A stretch of DNA of 33,069 nucleotides from Planctomycetota bacterium (GTDB lineage Bacteria > Planctomycetota > Phycisphaerae > Phycisphaerales > SM1A02): assembly GCA_016873115.1 (NCBI GenBank), contig VGYB01000025.1:1-33069 (forward strand), given 5' to 3'. This document shows positions 1-8,870 of this stretch, piece by piece. The position numbers were made by a program, and so were the translations under genes. The notes under the pieces were generated by a model, which was not told where the DNA came from, searched no databases, and saw only the letters and a program-made list of their open reading frames with translations. Positions within the stretch are counted from its first letter, which is position 1. Each line of letters begins with the position of its first letter.

Positions 1-90
1 GCCCCCCACGGCTGCCGTGAGTGCACGGTCACGCTCGCCATCAACCCCGGCGACCGCGACTTCCGCGTTGCGGCGATCGAGCGGCGGTGA
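1..90 (+). CDS. C-terminal end of an unidentified protein (partial)
   Basis: An open frame enters from the left edge and ends with TGA at 88-90, giving 29 residues that include HGCRECT and finish AAIERR. I do not recognise the family. The short Cys-x-x-Cys spacing in the visible tail could be a metal or disulfide site, but too little is present to say. Codon use (strong G/C third positions) matches the neighbouring genes, which favours a real gene tail. The start and bulk of the gene lie outside the window. Confidence 0.4.
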   Translation, partial: APHGCRECTVTLAINPGDRDFRVAAIERR

Positions 91-230
91 GGGGGTTGCT
101 CCTGCAACAATCCGCCCCAGGCATGCTCGAGTCCTCGTCATGGCCACGACGCCTCGTACCCGCTCCCGCCGTGACCGCATGCAAGAGGCACTCTGAAGGC
201 CTGCGTGCAGCCGAATCGCATGGGCTTTCG

Positions 231-239
231 TGCTAGACT
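231..239 (+). promoter_or_regulatory. Putative extended -10 promoter of the Trp/Gly-rich surface protein gene
   Basis: TGCTAGACT gives an extended -10 (TGn then TAGACT) in an otherwise GC-rich 210-base intergenic stretch. No good -35 hexamer is seen 16-18 bases upstream. Transcription from about 246 would give a 55-base leader carrying the AAAGGA ribosome-binding site at 287-292. Confidence 0.4.
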
Positions 240-300
240 CCGCGCCCCCCGCGGCAGTGTTGGTCGTCGGGAACCGCCCTTGAACCAAAGGATTGAGACC

Positions 301-2370
301 ATGCGTCTGACCACCATTTGCACCGCCATCAGCCTGACGACCCTCCTCGCTGCGCCCGCTGCCGCGCTTCAGGCCCCCGCACCGTCCACCACGACCTCGG
401 CAACTGCCGCGTCGGAGTGGCCGCAGAAGGCCACGGTCGATGGCAAGACCTATGTGCTCAACGCCCCCTCGTACACGGGCATCTCGGGCAACACCGTCAC
501 CATGACCTGCGCCGCGCAGATCAGCACCGGCAATGGGAAGCCCGTGGATGGCACGATCCAGATGACGGCCGTCATCTCGCAAGCCAACGCACCTGGCTAT
601 GTCGAGCTGGGAAACTTCACCATCAACTCGTGCACCATGACCGATGGCTCGGGCGATGCGATGACCTCGGCCCTTGCCGGTCTTCTCGATGGCATGGCCA
701 TCGAGGCCACGCTGCCCACCATCGTCCAGGGGATCGCGATCGACTCATCGCGCGATGTCCCGGATCTCTCGAACCCCGTACCGACGATCCGCGTGGTCGA
801 GCGCGCTGCCGTGCTCGTGTCGGTGAACGGCGACCCGGTGCTTGGTGATTGCGGCGCGGGATGGAAGCGCGTGGTCAACACCCCCAGCATCCTGCTCAAG
901 TCGCCCGATGGTGCGTGGTACGCCCGCGTGGGCCGTACCCTGTGGCTCTCGGCCAGCGACCTCAAGGGACCGTTCGCGGCGACGGACAACACCCCCCCCG
1001 ACGAAGTCCTCGATGCCGTGCACTCGGTCGCGGGCCCGCGCTCCGCGTCGGCCAGTTCGGTCAACCGTGCCACGCCCGATGTGATCGTGGCGACCTCGCC
1101 GACGGTCCTGATCTCGATCAACGGAGCCCCGAAGCTCGCTGCAGCCGGCAACGGGGTCGAGCGCGTCTCCAACGCGTCGATGCCGGTCCTGCGCACGAAC
1201 GGCACTTGGTGGCTGCTCGCTTCGGGACGCTGGTACTCGGCGCCGAGCCTGAAGGATGGTCCGTGGACCTATGTGGCTGCCTCCGACATCCCCTCGTCGT
1301 TCGCCAACCTCCCGGCTCAGGGCATGCTCGCCGCCGCACGCGCCAGCGTGCCAGGCACGATCGAGTCCAAGTCGGCTGCGGTCGCCAGCAGCATCGTCCG
1401 GGCGGTCACGGTGCAACGCACCGGCGTGCCGTGCAGGGTCAAGTTCACGGGGACCCCGGCCTTCGCCCCAATCAGTGGCGACCTGTCCTTCGCGACCAAC
1501 GCCTCACAGCCGGTGATCCAGGCCGGCAACACCTTCTACTGCTGCGATGACGGCGCGTGGTACACCGCGGCCTCGAGCTCAGGTCCGTGGAGCGTGTGCG
1601 ACTCGGTGCCGGCATCGATCTACTCGATCCCCGCATCGTCGCCGGTCTACGCCTGCAGCTTCGTCGAAGTCGTGGCCTCGACCCCGACCACGGTGACCTT
1701 CGGCAGCACCGCTGGCTATCTGGGCACCTACATGCAGGGCGGCGTGCCGGTCTTCGGCACCGGCTACGACTACAACGCCTCGAATGCAGCTCCGATCGAC
1801 CAGTCCAAGCTCAACTCGACCACCTACATCGCCCTGAGCTTCCCGAACACCTTCGGCAACCAGAGCGAGTACTCCTACAGCAGCGGCACCTACGCGCCCG
1901 AGCAGGATGACGGTTGGTCGTACGGCTACGCCGACATGTATCCGTCGGTCTACACCGATGGGTACGGCGGATGGGGATGGAGCCCGTACTGGGGCTCGGC
2001 CTGGGGCTACGGCTGCGGCTGGGGTTGCGGCTGGGGCTGGGGCTGCGGCGGCTGGGGCGATGGCGGCTGGGGCGCCTTCAGCCGCGGATGGCACGACCGT
2101 GGCATGGTTGATCGCGCGTTGAACAACCGTGGTGACGGTCGCGCAGCCGACGCCGCGCGGAACCGTTGGAACAACTCACGCGGCACCAACGCCGGCAACC
2201 GTGACGGCGCGCGCAACGGCTCCATGGCCAACCGCGGCATGGACGGCTACCACCATGCAGGAGGCGAATCTTCGGGCTTCCGTTCCGGCGAGGGCTCGCG
2301 TTACGGCGGGTACGGCCACAGTGGCGGGGGCTACCGAGGTGGCATGCGCGGCGGCGGCGGACGCCGCTGA
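301..2370 (+). CDS. Secreted carbohydrate-binding V/XII-like repeat protein with Trp/Gly/Cys-rich tail
   Basis: This is a predicted exported protein of 689 residues. The ATG at 301 is chosen because AAAGGA lies 8 bases upstream and the product begins with a typical signal peptide (MRLTTICTAISLTTLLAAP, cleavage near AAA-LQA). An in-frame ATG at 205 would bury that signal. The body contains at least three copies of a module with a hydrophobic strand ('LVSVNGDP', 'LISINGAPKL', 'CRVKFTGTPAFAPI') followed by a W/Y-rich unit ('DGAWYARVGRTLW', 'TWWLLASGRWYSAPSLKDGPW', 'DGAWYTAASSSGPWS'). This arrangement resembles proteins labelled carbohydrate-binding family V/XII. A Gly/Trp/Tyr/Cys low-complexity segment follows at about residues 554-595, and the C-terminus is Arg/Asn/Gly-rich. 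A surface or cell-envelope role is inferred; ligand and partners are unknown. Confidence 0.75.
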   Translation: MRLTTICTAISLTTLLAAPAAALQAPAPSTTTSATAASEWPQKATVDGKTYVLNAPSYTGISGNTVTMTCAAQISTGNGKPVDGTIQMTAVISQANAPGYVELGNFTINSCTMTDGSGDAMTSALAGLLDGMAIEATLPTIVQGIAIDSSRDVPDLSNPVPTIRVVERAAVLVSVNGDPVLGDCGAGWKRVVNTPSILLKSPDGAWYARVGRTLWLSASDLKGPFAATDNTPPDEVLDAVHSVAGPRSASASSVNRATPDVIVATSPTVLISINGAPKLAAAGNGVERVSNASMPVLRTNGTWWLLASGRWYSAPSLKDGPWTYVAASDIPSSFANLPAQGMLAAARASVPGTIESKSAAVASSIVRAVTVQRTGVPCRVKFTGTPAFAPISGDLSFATNASQPVIQAGNTFYCCDDGAWYTAASSSGPWSVCDSVPASIYSIPASSPVYACSFVEVVASTPTTVTFGSTAGYLGTYMQGGVPVFGTGYDYNASNAAPIDQSKLNSTTYIALSFPNTFGNQSEYSYSSGTYAPEQDDGWSYGYADMYPSVYTDGYGGWGWSPYWGSAWGYGCGWGCGWGWGCGGWGDGGWGAFSRGWHDRGMVDRALNNRGDGRAADAARNRWNNSRGTNAGNRDGARNGSMANRGMDGYHHAGGESSGFRSGEGSRYGGYGHSGGGYRGGMRGGGGRR
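1961..2085 (+). repeat. In-gene GGCTGGGGCTGCGGC-type low-complexity repeat
   Basis: Degenerate 6-9 base units of the type TGGGGCTGCGG are iterated within the secreted-protein gene and encode alternating Trp, Gly and Cys (GWGCGWGWGCGGWG). The reading frame is preserved throughout, so this is a coding repeat and not an extragenic one. Confidence 0.7.
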
Positions 2371-2386
2371 GGCGGATCGCGCAGCC

Positions 2387-3427
2387 TCAGCCTGTCCACG
2401 CGGAGAGCAGCGTGCCGAGATCGGCCCCGAGAACCGAGCCATCGGCATCGATGTCGCCGGCGCCGCTCGTGCCGAAGTTTGAGAGCAGGATGCCCAGGTC
2501 CAGGCCATTCACGAACCCATCGCCATCGATGTCGGCCGTGCGGGTTGAACTCTGCGTGATGCCCGCGCCACCCGGAGGGGCATCCCAGCACTCGCTCCAG
2601 CGTGAGAAATCGCCCTTTAGGTGCAGCAGGAGGAACTCCGTCGACTCGCGGCGCACGATCACCAACTGCTGTTCGCGCGTGATCGAACCCGAATCGCAGA
2701 TCGAGAACGATATGTCGACGAAGCCACAGTGGAAGCCGCCGACGATCGTGATCAATTGCGACGAACCCGCGAGGTTGGGGTACATCGCGCTCGTCGAGCT
2801 CGGCGGAATGATGGCGTCCTGACTGCCGACGATCAGGCGTGTGGCGCACTCAATGCTCAGCGCCGCCGTGATCGAGCTTGGGATCGTTTCTGCGGCCGCC
2901 CACGGCACAAGGCAGCGGATGCGCGGGTCGGACTTCGCGGCGAGCATCGCGCTCCCTCCGCCCATCGAGTGGCCCATCGCTCCGCGACGCGAGCCGTCGG
3001 CTCCGCCGAACCATGGCGATCCGGCGACGGTCGCCTGGCCCGCGATCCAGTCCAGGCTGGACACCAGGTCTGCCGCGAGGGCAGTGTGGTTCATGATCAA
3101 TCCACCCTGCGTCTGCGGGAAGACGGTGATGAAGCCCCATGTCGCCAGATGCGCGCCCGTCGACTGGTACAGCGAGACCGGCGCGAGGTAGCCGTGGCCG
3201 AACGCGATGATCGGATAGGGGCCGGCTGCGGGGTTCAAGGGTGCGCCGACCGCGGTGCTCGTTCCGGGGTAGTGGATGGTGGCGGTGAAACTCGACCCAT
3301 CCGTGCGCGTGACGGTGATGTCCCGCCGCGCAGCGAGCAGCGCCCCCGGTGCCGACAGGTCATCGGCGACGGCCGGGGTGGCAAGGAAGAGGAGGGCAAC
3401 GAGGGCGGTTGTCCGGTTGATCGTCAT
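2387..3427 (-). CDS. Secreted alpha/beta hydrolase (PETase/cutinase-like fold) with GC-type dockerin-like tail
   Basis: A 346-residue exported serine hydrolase. The ATG at 3427 gives a clean signal peptide (MTINRTTALVALLFLATPAVA then DD). An in-frame ATG at 3469 would add 14 residues and cannot be excluded; neither start has a strong Shine-Dalgarno. The catalytic domain shows the oxyanion region FGHGY, the nucleophile elbow GHSMGGG (Ser154), an acid loop GSQDAIIP (Asp204) and GGFHCGF (His233), a complete Ser-Asp-His triad. The order and spacing resemble the polyesterase-lipase-cutinase/dienelactone hydrolase group. Residues 298-346 carry two EF-hand-like loops (DIDGDGFVNGLDLG and DIDADGSVLGADLG), the planctomycete GC-type dockerin-like module, although the usual terminal Trp-Gly-x-Cys is replaced by WTG. 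The substrate is not known; an ester or polyester is inferred. It is divergent from the PQQ dehydrogenase gene, which has the same tail type. Confidence 0.8.
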   Translation of the reverse strand: MTINRTTALVALLFLATPAVADDLSAPGALLAARRDITVTRTDGSSFTATIHYPGTSTAVGAPLNPAAGPYPIIAFGHGYLAPVSLYQSTGAHLATWGFITVFPQTQGGLIMNHTALAADLVSSLDWIAGQATVAGSPWFGGADGSRRGAMGHSMGGGSAMLAAKSDPRIRCLVPWAAAETIPSSITAALSIECATRLIVGSQDAIIPPSSTSAMYPNLAGSSQLITIVGGFHCGFVDISFSICDSGSITREQQLVIVRRESTEFLLLHLKGDFSRWSECWDAPPGGAGITQSSTRTADIDGDGFVNGLDLGILLSNFGTSGAGDIDADGSVLGADLGTLLSAWTG

Positions 3428-3602
3428 GACTGCACCGGAGAGACTCTGGATGGTCGGTCGCGGCAGCATGGCTAGTTCTTCGTGGTTATGGCATCGGAAG
3501 GGCGCCACGCAAGTTGAGAGTCCACCCAACGCGACATTCGGTAGCGCGTGCTCGCACCTGCTGCGGGTTCTGGGTCATTTTGAGGGGTCCAAGGACCCGA
3601 GG

Positions 3603-3631
3603 TTGGGCGGTGGGCGATGCGGTGCTACCTT
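3603..3631 (+). promoter_or_regulatory. Putative promoter of the PQQ dehydrogenase gene
   Basis: TTGGGC at 3603-3608, a 17-base spacer and an extended -10 TGCTACCTT (hexamer 3626-3631). The expected start of transcription, about seven bases past the -10, coincides with the ATG at 3638. The message would be leaderless or nearly so, and the upstream ATG at 3617 lies inside the promoter. Confidence 0.5.
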
Positions 3632-3634
3632 CGC

Positions 3635-5755
3635 ATGATGATCGCGTTGCCCGTGCTGCTCCTCGTGGTTGCTGCTGCACCACACCCTGCGCCACCAGTG
3701 GGCATCGCCAAGTCCTTCGTGGGCGGCTCGTGGAACGAGGTCTTGGGCACCGAGCCGCTCCCCGCTGGCCGCACCTTGGTGTGGGAACGGCAAGGCGGCG
3801 TATGGATCCTGGAACCCGATGGCACGCGCGCCGCGGCGCCCGCGCTCAACCTTCGTGACGAGGTCGGTGGATGGCGCGACTACGGCCTGATGTCGGTCGT
3901 GGCGCACCCGCAGATCGAACAGAACGGCTTCATCTACCTGATGTACGTCGTCGATCGTCACCATCTCGACTTCGCCGACACACCTCAATACAGCCCCACG
4001 ACCGACACCTACTTCACCGCCACGATCGGTCGCATCACGCGCTACCGGCTCACGCCCGAGTCGGGCTTCACGGCGATCGATCCGGCCTCGCGCACCGTGC
4101 TGCTGGGCGAGAGCGCGTCGACCGGGATCCCCATCGTTCATCAATCGCATGGCCCGGGCACGCTCATGTTCGGGCGCGATGGCACGCTGCTCGCCACGAC
4201 CGGCGATGCCGCGAGCTACAACGAAATCGACACCGGTGGCCAGGTCGCCGATGGCTGGGTGAACGATGGTCTCGCTCACGGGATCCTGCGCTCGAAGGAG
4301 AACATCGGCGCGTTCCGGTCGCAGCTCATCGATTGCCTCAACGGCAAGGTGCTTCGTCTCGACCCCGCCACAGGCAACGGCGTCGGCAGCAATCCATGGT
4401 TCGATGCCGCCGCACCGCGCTCACCAAAGAGCCGCGTCTTCGCGCTGGGGCTTCGCAATCCGTTCCGTGCGTGGATCGAGCCTGGCACCGGTTCGACGGA
4501 TCCGGCGCTCGCCAATCCCGGGCGCATCGTGATCGGCGATGTGGGCTGGGGCACCTGGGAAGACGCGCAGGTCTGTGACGGCCCGCGCCAGAACTTCGGG
4601 TGGCCGCTCTTCGAAGGGCTCACCGTGCACAACGGCTACTGGGATGCAGGCACGCTCAATCCCGATGCGCCAACCGGATTGGCGAGCCCCGCGCAGCACC
4701 GTTTCCGCGAGCTCGTCCGGCAGGATTCGCTTGATCCGACCTTCGATCAGCCGCTTGATCCGATTGCGTTCATCCAGGCCGAGCAAGCCAGCGCGAACGG
4801 TGCGCCGGTCACGGGCAACGACCGCGGCTACCAGGGAACCGGCTACCGGGACTACCAGACCAACTCCGGCGAGTGGATCGACTTCACGGTGCAGGTGCCT
4901 GCGGGGGGGACCTACACGCTGTTCGCGCGCTACACGATGGGGGGTACCGCATCGCGCACGCTGCGCGTGAGCGTGGATGGAGTGGTTGCGGTGAACCTGT
5001 GGTCGTTTTCCCCCACGGGCGCTTGGGGTGACTGGCGACTGCTCTCGACCACGCTGTCGCTCCAGCCTGGAACGCGCGTGATCCGGCTGGCCACGATCTC
5101 GAACAGCGGGCCAAATCTGGACTCGATTGCGCTGGTGCCCGCGGGGCAGCCGGCACCGACACTCGCGGCCAGCCTGCCGACCTTCGAGCACCGCCGGCCG
5201 ATCGTCGAGTGGAACCACGCGACCTCGCTCGCGCGCACGCCGATCTACACGAACAACGCCGCGACCACGGCGAATGTGGGCAGCGCAGCCGGTGCGGCGG
5301 GTGATCCGTTCAATGGGTTCTGCGCGGTCGGTGGACCCATCGTCAACGATCCCGCCTGGCCGCTCGACTGGCGCAGCGTGATGCTCATGGGCGACTTCAC
5401 GGGCAACTGGATCCGCGCGCTCACGCTCGATGCCATCGGCCGCGTCACGGCCGTACGCATCTTCGACTTTTTCGATCCGCTCGAGCCATCCTCGCAGCAC
5501 CTCTACGCGCCGGTCTCGATCGACTTCGACCCTCGTGACGGCAGCCTCTGGGTCGCGCAGTGGCCGGATCGCCTGGCGCGCTACCGCCCCACATGCCCCA
5601 CCGACCTGTCGGGCGACCGCGTGATCGATGGGATTGATCTCGGCACGCTGCTTTCAGGCTGGGCGACTGCCGGCCCCGCCGACATCAACCGGGATGGAGT
5701 CGTGGATGGCGCCGATCTTGGTGCGCTGCTGGGCTCATGGGGCGCGTGCCCGTGA
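3635..5755 (+). CDS. Secreted PQQ-dependent sugar dehydrogenase-like propeller with CBM6-like insert and dockerin-like tail
   Basis: An exported protein of about 706 residues related to the glucose/sorbosone dehydrogenase (GSDH) beta-propellers, which oxidise sugars using PQQ in the periplasm. Propeller signatures are VVAHPQ..NGFIYLMY, HQSHGPGTLMFGRDGTLLAT (candidate catalytic His), LNGKVLRLDP and GLRNPFRAW. Between about residues 380 and 505 sits a CBM6/CBM35-like beta-sandwich (IQAEQASANG, GEWIDFTVQVPAGG, YTLFARYTMGG, LDSIALVPAG), after which propeller sequence resumes (MGDFTGNWIRAL). The C-terminus holds two Ca-binding loops (DLSGDRVIDGIDLG, DINRDGVVDGADLG) and ends LLGSWGACP, the classical GC-type dockerin ending. 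A start at 3635 or 3638 is preferred because 3617 falls in the promoter; the signal peptide is MMIALPVLLLVVAAAP. Electron acceptor and sugar are unknown. Confidence 0.8.
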   Translation: MMIALPVLLLVVAAAPHPAPPVGIAKSFVGGSWNEVLGTEPLPAGRTLVWERQGGVWILEPDGTRAAAPALNLRDEVGGWRDYGLMSVVAHPQIEQNGFIYLMYVVDRHHLDFADTPQYSPTTDTYFTATIGRITRYRLTPESGFTAIDPASRTVLLGESASTGIPIVHQSHGPGTLMFGRDGTLLATTGDAASYNEIDTGGQVADGWVNDGLAHGILRSKENIGAFRSQLIDCLNGKVLRLDPATGNGVGSNPWFDAAAPRSPKSRVFALGLRNPFRAWIEPGTGSTDPALANPGRIVIGDVGWGTWEDAQVCDGPRQNFGWPLFEGLTVHNGYWDAGTLNPDAPTGLASPAQHRFRELVRQDSLDPTFDQPLDPIAFIQAEQASANGAPVTGNDRGYQGTGYRDYQTNSGEWIDFTVQVPAGGTYTLFARYTMGGTASRTLRVSVDGVVAVNLWSFSPTGAWGDWRLLSTTLSLQPGTRVIRLATISNSGPNLDSIALVPAGQPAPTLAASLPTFEHRRPIVEWNHATSLARTPIYTNNAATTANVGSAAGAAGDPFNGFCAVGGPIVNDPAWPLDWRSVMLMGDFTGNWIRALTLDAIGRVTAVRIFDFFDPLEPSSQHLYAPVSIDFDPRDGSLWVAQWPDRLARYRPTCPTDLSGDRVIDGIDLGTLLSGWATAGPADINRDGVVDGADLGALLGSWGACP

Positions 5756-5777
5756 GGTAGGCGGGCGCCGCGGCTTG

Positions 5778-6707
5778 TCACCGCCGCCGCGCGAGGAAGT
5801 CGTCGTAGGCGATCCGCAAGCCGTCGCGCAGGCTGGTCGTGGCCTTCCACCCCAGCGCGTGCATGCGTGACCCATCCATCAGCTTGCGCGGCGTGCCGTC
5901 GGGCTTGCTGGTGTCGAACTCGATCGATCCCGTGTAGCCCACCACATCCATCACCGTCTCGACGAGTTCGCGAATCGTCAGGTCGGTCCCGCTGCCGATG
6001 TTCACGAAGGGGCCGTCGTAGCCAAGTTCCATGAGCTTGACGCAGCCATCGGCCAGGTCATCGACGAAGAGGAACTCGCGCCGGGGCGTGCCGGTGCCCC
6101 ATACGGGCACGCTCGGCTCGTGGCGCACCTTGGCATGGTGCACCTTGCGGATGATCGCGGGGATCACATGGCTGCCATCGGGATCGTAGTTGTCGCCCGG
6201 GCCATACAGGTTGCAGGGCATCGCACTTGTGTAGCGACGACCGTGCTGCCGGGTGTAGCTCTCGCACATCGTGATGCCGGCGATCTTCGCGATCGCGTAG
6301 GGAGCATTGGTCTCCTCGAGCGGTCCGGTCAGCAGCGATTCCTCGCGGATCGGCTGCGGTGCCATCTTGGGATAGATGCAGCTTGACCCGAGGAAGAGCA
6401 GTCGATTCACACCAGCCAGGTGCGATCCATGCACCAGATTGAGCGTGGTCTGCAGGTTCTCGTGAATGAAGTCGGCTCGGTAGGTGTCGTTGGCGAGGAT
6501 CCCACCGACCTTCGCTGCGGCCATGAAGACGAAGTCCGGTCGATGCTCGGCGAGGAAGGCGTAGGTCGCGCGCTGGTCGAGCAGGTCCAGTTCCTGCCGC
6601 GTGCGCACCAGGATGTTCGAGTACCCGCGCTGCTCGAGCCGACGCACGATTGCCGAGCCCACCATGCCCCGGTGCCCTGCGACGAAGATCCGTGCCGAGT
6701 GGTCCAT
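5778..6707 (-). CDS. fcl: GDP-L-fucose synthase
   Basis: A 309-residue short-chain epimerase/reductase of usual family length. It converts GDP-4-keto-6-deoxy-D-mannose to GDP-L-fucose with NADPH in the cytoplasm, supplying fucose for surface polysaccharide. Visible features are the Rossmann glycine motif GHRGMVGSA (residues 11-19), the MAAAKVGGI motif, catalytic Ser108 and Cys110 in GSSCIYP, Tyr137 and Lys141 in YAIAK, and His180 in DGSHVIP. These match Ser107, Cys109, Tyr136, Lys140 and His179 of the E. coli enzyme. The open frame extends far upstream, but residues before MDHSARIF are a shadow of other genes. The ATG at 6707 is preceded by TACCAT six bases away, suggesting its own leaderless promoter within the minus-strand cluster. 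No GDP-mannose dehydratase (gmd) partner lies in the window. Confidence 0.95.
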   Translation of the reverse strand: MDHSARIFVAGHRGMVGSAIVRRLEQRGYSNILVRTRQELDLLDQRATYAFLAEHRPDFVFMAAAKVGGILANDTYRADFIHENLQTTLNLVHGSHLAGVNRLLFLGSSCIYPKMAPQPIREESLLTGPLEETNAPYAIAKIAGITMCESYTRQHGRRYTSAMPCNLYGPGDNYDPDGSHVIPAIIRKVHHAKVRHEPSVPVWGTGTPRREFLFVDDLADGCVKLMELGYDGPFVNIGSGTDLTIRELVETVMDVVGYTGSIEFDTSKPDGTPRKLMDGSRMHALGWKATTSLRDGLRIAYDDFLARRR

Positions 6708-6713
6708 GCCTCG

Positions 6714-6719
6714 ATGGTA
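6714..6719 (-). promoter_or_regulatory. Putative -10 box giving a leaderless fcl transcript
   Basis: On the minus strand TACCAT is followed by exactly six bases and then the fcl ATG, so the +1 would fall on the start codon. No convincing -35 hexamer at 16-18 bases. This matches the arrangement at four other genes in this window. Confidence 0.35.
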
Positions 6720-6727
6720 GTGCGCAC

Positions 6728-7459
6728 TCAACGCGACCCGGGCAGATCGTCGTGGAAGGTGGGCTTGAGCTCGGCGGGGCCCGTGGCACGAGTCGGCTCG
6801 GTCGCGGTGGGCGTCGGTTCCTCGGCTCCTGGGCTGGGCACCGACTGCGCCACGCTCGTCTGGCCGGTCGGGGGAGAGATCCCCATCGCCTGCAGGTCCT
6901 TCATGCGCTGCATCGCCTTGCGCATCTGGCTCACGGCAAACCACCGCATGAGGCTCACGAACACGATCGCGAAGAGCCCGATCGCGATCGGGATCGCGTT
7001 CGTCCAGTCTCCGCCGGGTTCGAGCACGGCGCGCCCAGGATCCGTCGGGTCGAAGGACACCGTCACCGATCGACCGACGGGATAGGTCGCCACGGCCTCG
7101 TTGGCCGCTGACTGCGAGGAAGTCACCACCTTGTAGGTGCGCTGGTCCCCGTGGTGGCCGACCCCATCGACCTCGTAGTCGAACTCGATGCGGGCGTGGT
7201 AGCTCGTGGTCGTTTGTCCCTTGTGCGTGGAGTGGTGGCTGGTCACCTCGCTCCGGGTCACGGTGCCTGCCACGGTGGGCCACGATGCACTCCGCGCGGC
7301 CAGATTCCACTCCATCGCTCCATGGACGACGAAGAAGAGCCCCAACAGCGCAAACATCACCGTGACTGCCGTGACGATGCGCATGGGCCACCGAAGGCCC
7401 CGCTCTGTCATGATCGTGAACGGCATGCTCGCGGGTCGCTGGTCGGATCCAAGCCGCAT
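6728..7459 (-). CDS. DUF3592-like two-helix membrane protein
   Basis: A 243-residue protein of unknown function. After a short cytoplasmic start comes a first membrane helix (about residues 26-47, [19 protein letters not shown]). An extracytoplasmic beta-rich domain of about 100 residues follows, with the features of DUF3592 ('[14 protein letters not shown]', '[11 protein letters not shown]', '[25 protein letters not shown]'). A second helix (about 154-172, [17 protein letters not shown]) leads to a cytoplasmic Pro/Thr/Ala-rich tail. It starts three bases after the serS stop, so translation is probably coupled to serS. The start at 7459 is the first available; downstream in-frame ATGs at 7426 and 7411 also precede the first helix and are possible. 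Its partner and role are unknown. Confidence 0.7.
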   Translation of the reverse strand: MRLGSDQRPASMPFTIMTERGLRWPMRIVTAVTVMFALLGLFFVVHGAMEWNLAARSASWPTVAGTVTRSEVTSHHSTHKGQTTTSYHARIEFDYEVDGVGHHGDQRTYKVVTSSQSAANEAVATYPVGRSVTVSFDPTDPGRAVLEPGGDWTNAIPIAIGLFAIVFVSLMRWFAVSQMRKAMQRMKDLQAMGISPPTGQTSVAQSVPSPGAEEPTPTATEPTRATGPAELKPTFHDDLPGSR

Positions 7460-7462
7460 GGC

Positions 7463-8860
7463 TCAGCCGATCCGGTCCACACCGCAGAGGTAGGGGCGGA
7501 GCGCAGCCGGGATCGCGATCGATCCATCCTGCTGCTGATGGATCTCGAGCAGCGGGATCAGGATGCGCGGACTGGCGAGCACCGTGTTGTTGAGCGCGTA
7601 GGCGAAGTGGATGCGGCCCTGCGCGTCGCGGTAGCGAAGGTTCAGGCGCCGGCACTGGAAGTCGGCGAGCCGGCTCGCGCTGTGCGTCTCGCCGTAGGCA
7701 CCGGTGGGGATGCCATCGCTGCCCGCCTCGCCGCGGCCGGGCATCCAGCACTCCACATCGATCATGTCCTCGTTCTTCACGCCAAGATCGCCGCTGCAGC
7801 ACTGCAGCAGGCGGTAGGGGAGTTCGAGCCGCTGCAGCAGCGACTCGACGAACCCGAGCATGCGCCGGTGCCACTCGCGGCTCTCGGCGTCGTCGGCCTT
7901 GCACACCACGACCTGCTCGACCTTGTCGAATTGGTGGATGCGGTAGAGCCCGGCGGTGTCCTTGCCCGCAGCACCCGCCTCGCGACGGAAGCAGGTGCTC
8001 ACGGTCGTGTAGCGCAGCGGCAGCTCCTCATGCGAGAGGATCTCATCGGCGTGCAGTCCCATGAGCCCGACCTCGCCGGTACCGGTCAGGTACAGGTCGT
8101 GACCCGAGCCGCGCTTGGACTCCTCGATGTGGTACGCCTGCTCACGGCCGGCGGGGAAGAAGCCAGTGCCGACCATGCACTCCTCCTTCACGATCACCGG
8201 CACGCCGACGGCGGTGAAGCCGTGCTCGACCGTCATGAAGTCGAACGCCATGCGCAGCACGGCTTGGTGCAGTCGCATGCCCCAGCCCGTCAGCGCGTAG
8301 TGGCGGGTGCCGGCCATCTTCACGCCACGCTCGAAGTCGACCATCCGGTGATGCTTCACCAGGTCGAGGTGCCCGCGTGGACGGAAGCCCTTGTTGGCAG
8401 CGAACGGCCGTGACGCGTCGAACCCTGCGGGATTCCAGCGTCGGATCTCGACATTGTCCTCGCTGCCCTTGCCCCTGGGCACATCGTGCGCGGGCGGCTG
8501 CGGGATCGTCAGCAGCACCGAGTGCCAGTCGGGCTCGACGCGCTGCAGTTCCGACTCGAGCACCGCGATCTGGTTCTTCAGGGCCAGCGGCTTGGCCTCG
8601 AGCTCACGCAGCTCGGCCTCGAGCCGTGGGCGGTCCGCATCGCTGGCCGATTTCAGCGCGCTCTTGGCCTTGCCGATCTGCGGGCCGATCTCCTTGCTCT
8701 TGCGGTTCTGCTCGGCGCGCTTGCCCTCGAGCTCGGTGAGGATGCGACGGCGCGCATCATCCAGCGCGATCAAGCGATCGAACTCGCAATGCATGCCCTT
8801 GTCGCGGGCTCCGGCGCGGAAGCGCTCGGGGTCGTCTCGGAAGGCCTTGACATCGATCAT
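7463..8860 (-). CDS. serS: Seryl-tRNA synthetase
   Basis: A 465-residue class II aminoacyl-tRNA synthetase that charges tRNA-Ser (and tRNA-Sec) with serine. Residues 1-110 form the N-terminal long antiparallel coiled-coil arm that binds the tRNA variable arm ([14 protein letters not shown] start, then alternating Lys/Glu/Leu). The catalytic core shows the serine-binding TGTGEV (259-264), motif 2 [20 protein letters not shown] (290-309) and a motif 3 with Arg432. Motif 3 reads [11 protein letters not shown] where most bacterial enzymes have a VGRTLVAILE-type sequence. The C-terminus [14 protein letters not shown] is canonical. The ATG at 8860 has a TACACT box ten bases upstream. It is followed closely by the DUF3592-like gene and preceded by nadK with a 39-base gap. 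Confidence 0.96.
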   Translation of the reverse strand: MIDVKAFRDDPERFRAGARDKGMHCEFDRLIALDDARRRILTELEGKRAEQNRKSKEIGPQIGKAKSALKSASDADRPRLEAELRELEAKPLALKNQIAVLESELQRVEPDWHSVLLTIPQPPAHDVPRGKGSEDNVEIRRWNPAGFDASRPFAANKGFRPRGHLDLVKHHRMVDFERGVKMAGTRHYALTGWGMRLHQAVLRMAFDFMTVEHGFTAVGVPVIVKEECMVGTGFFPAGREQAYHIEESKRGSGHDLYLTGTGEVGLMGLHADEILSHEELPLRYTTVSTCFRREAGAAGKDTAGLYRIHQFDKVEQVVVCKADDAESREWHRRMLGFVESLLQRLELPYRLLQCCSGDLGVKNEDMIDVECWMPGRGEAGSDGIPTGAYGETHSASRLADFQCRRLNLRYRDAQGRIHFAYALNNTVLASPRILIPLLEIHQQQDGSIAIPAALRPYLCGVDRIG

Positions 8861-8870
8861 GGTCGCCCGG

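Noticed and set aside
6708-7904. N-terminal extension of the fcl reading frame
   Set aside because: It overlaps the DUF3592-like gene and serS on the same strand in another frame and is low-complexity Arg/Pro/Ala; Fcl homology begins exactly at the ATG at 6707.
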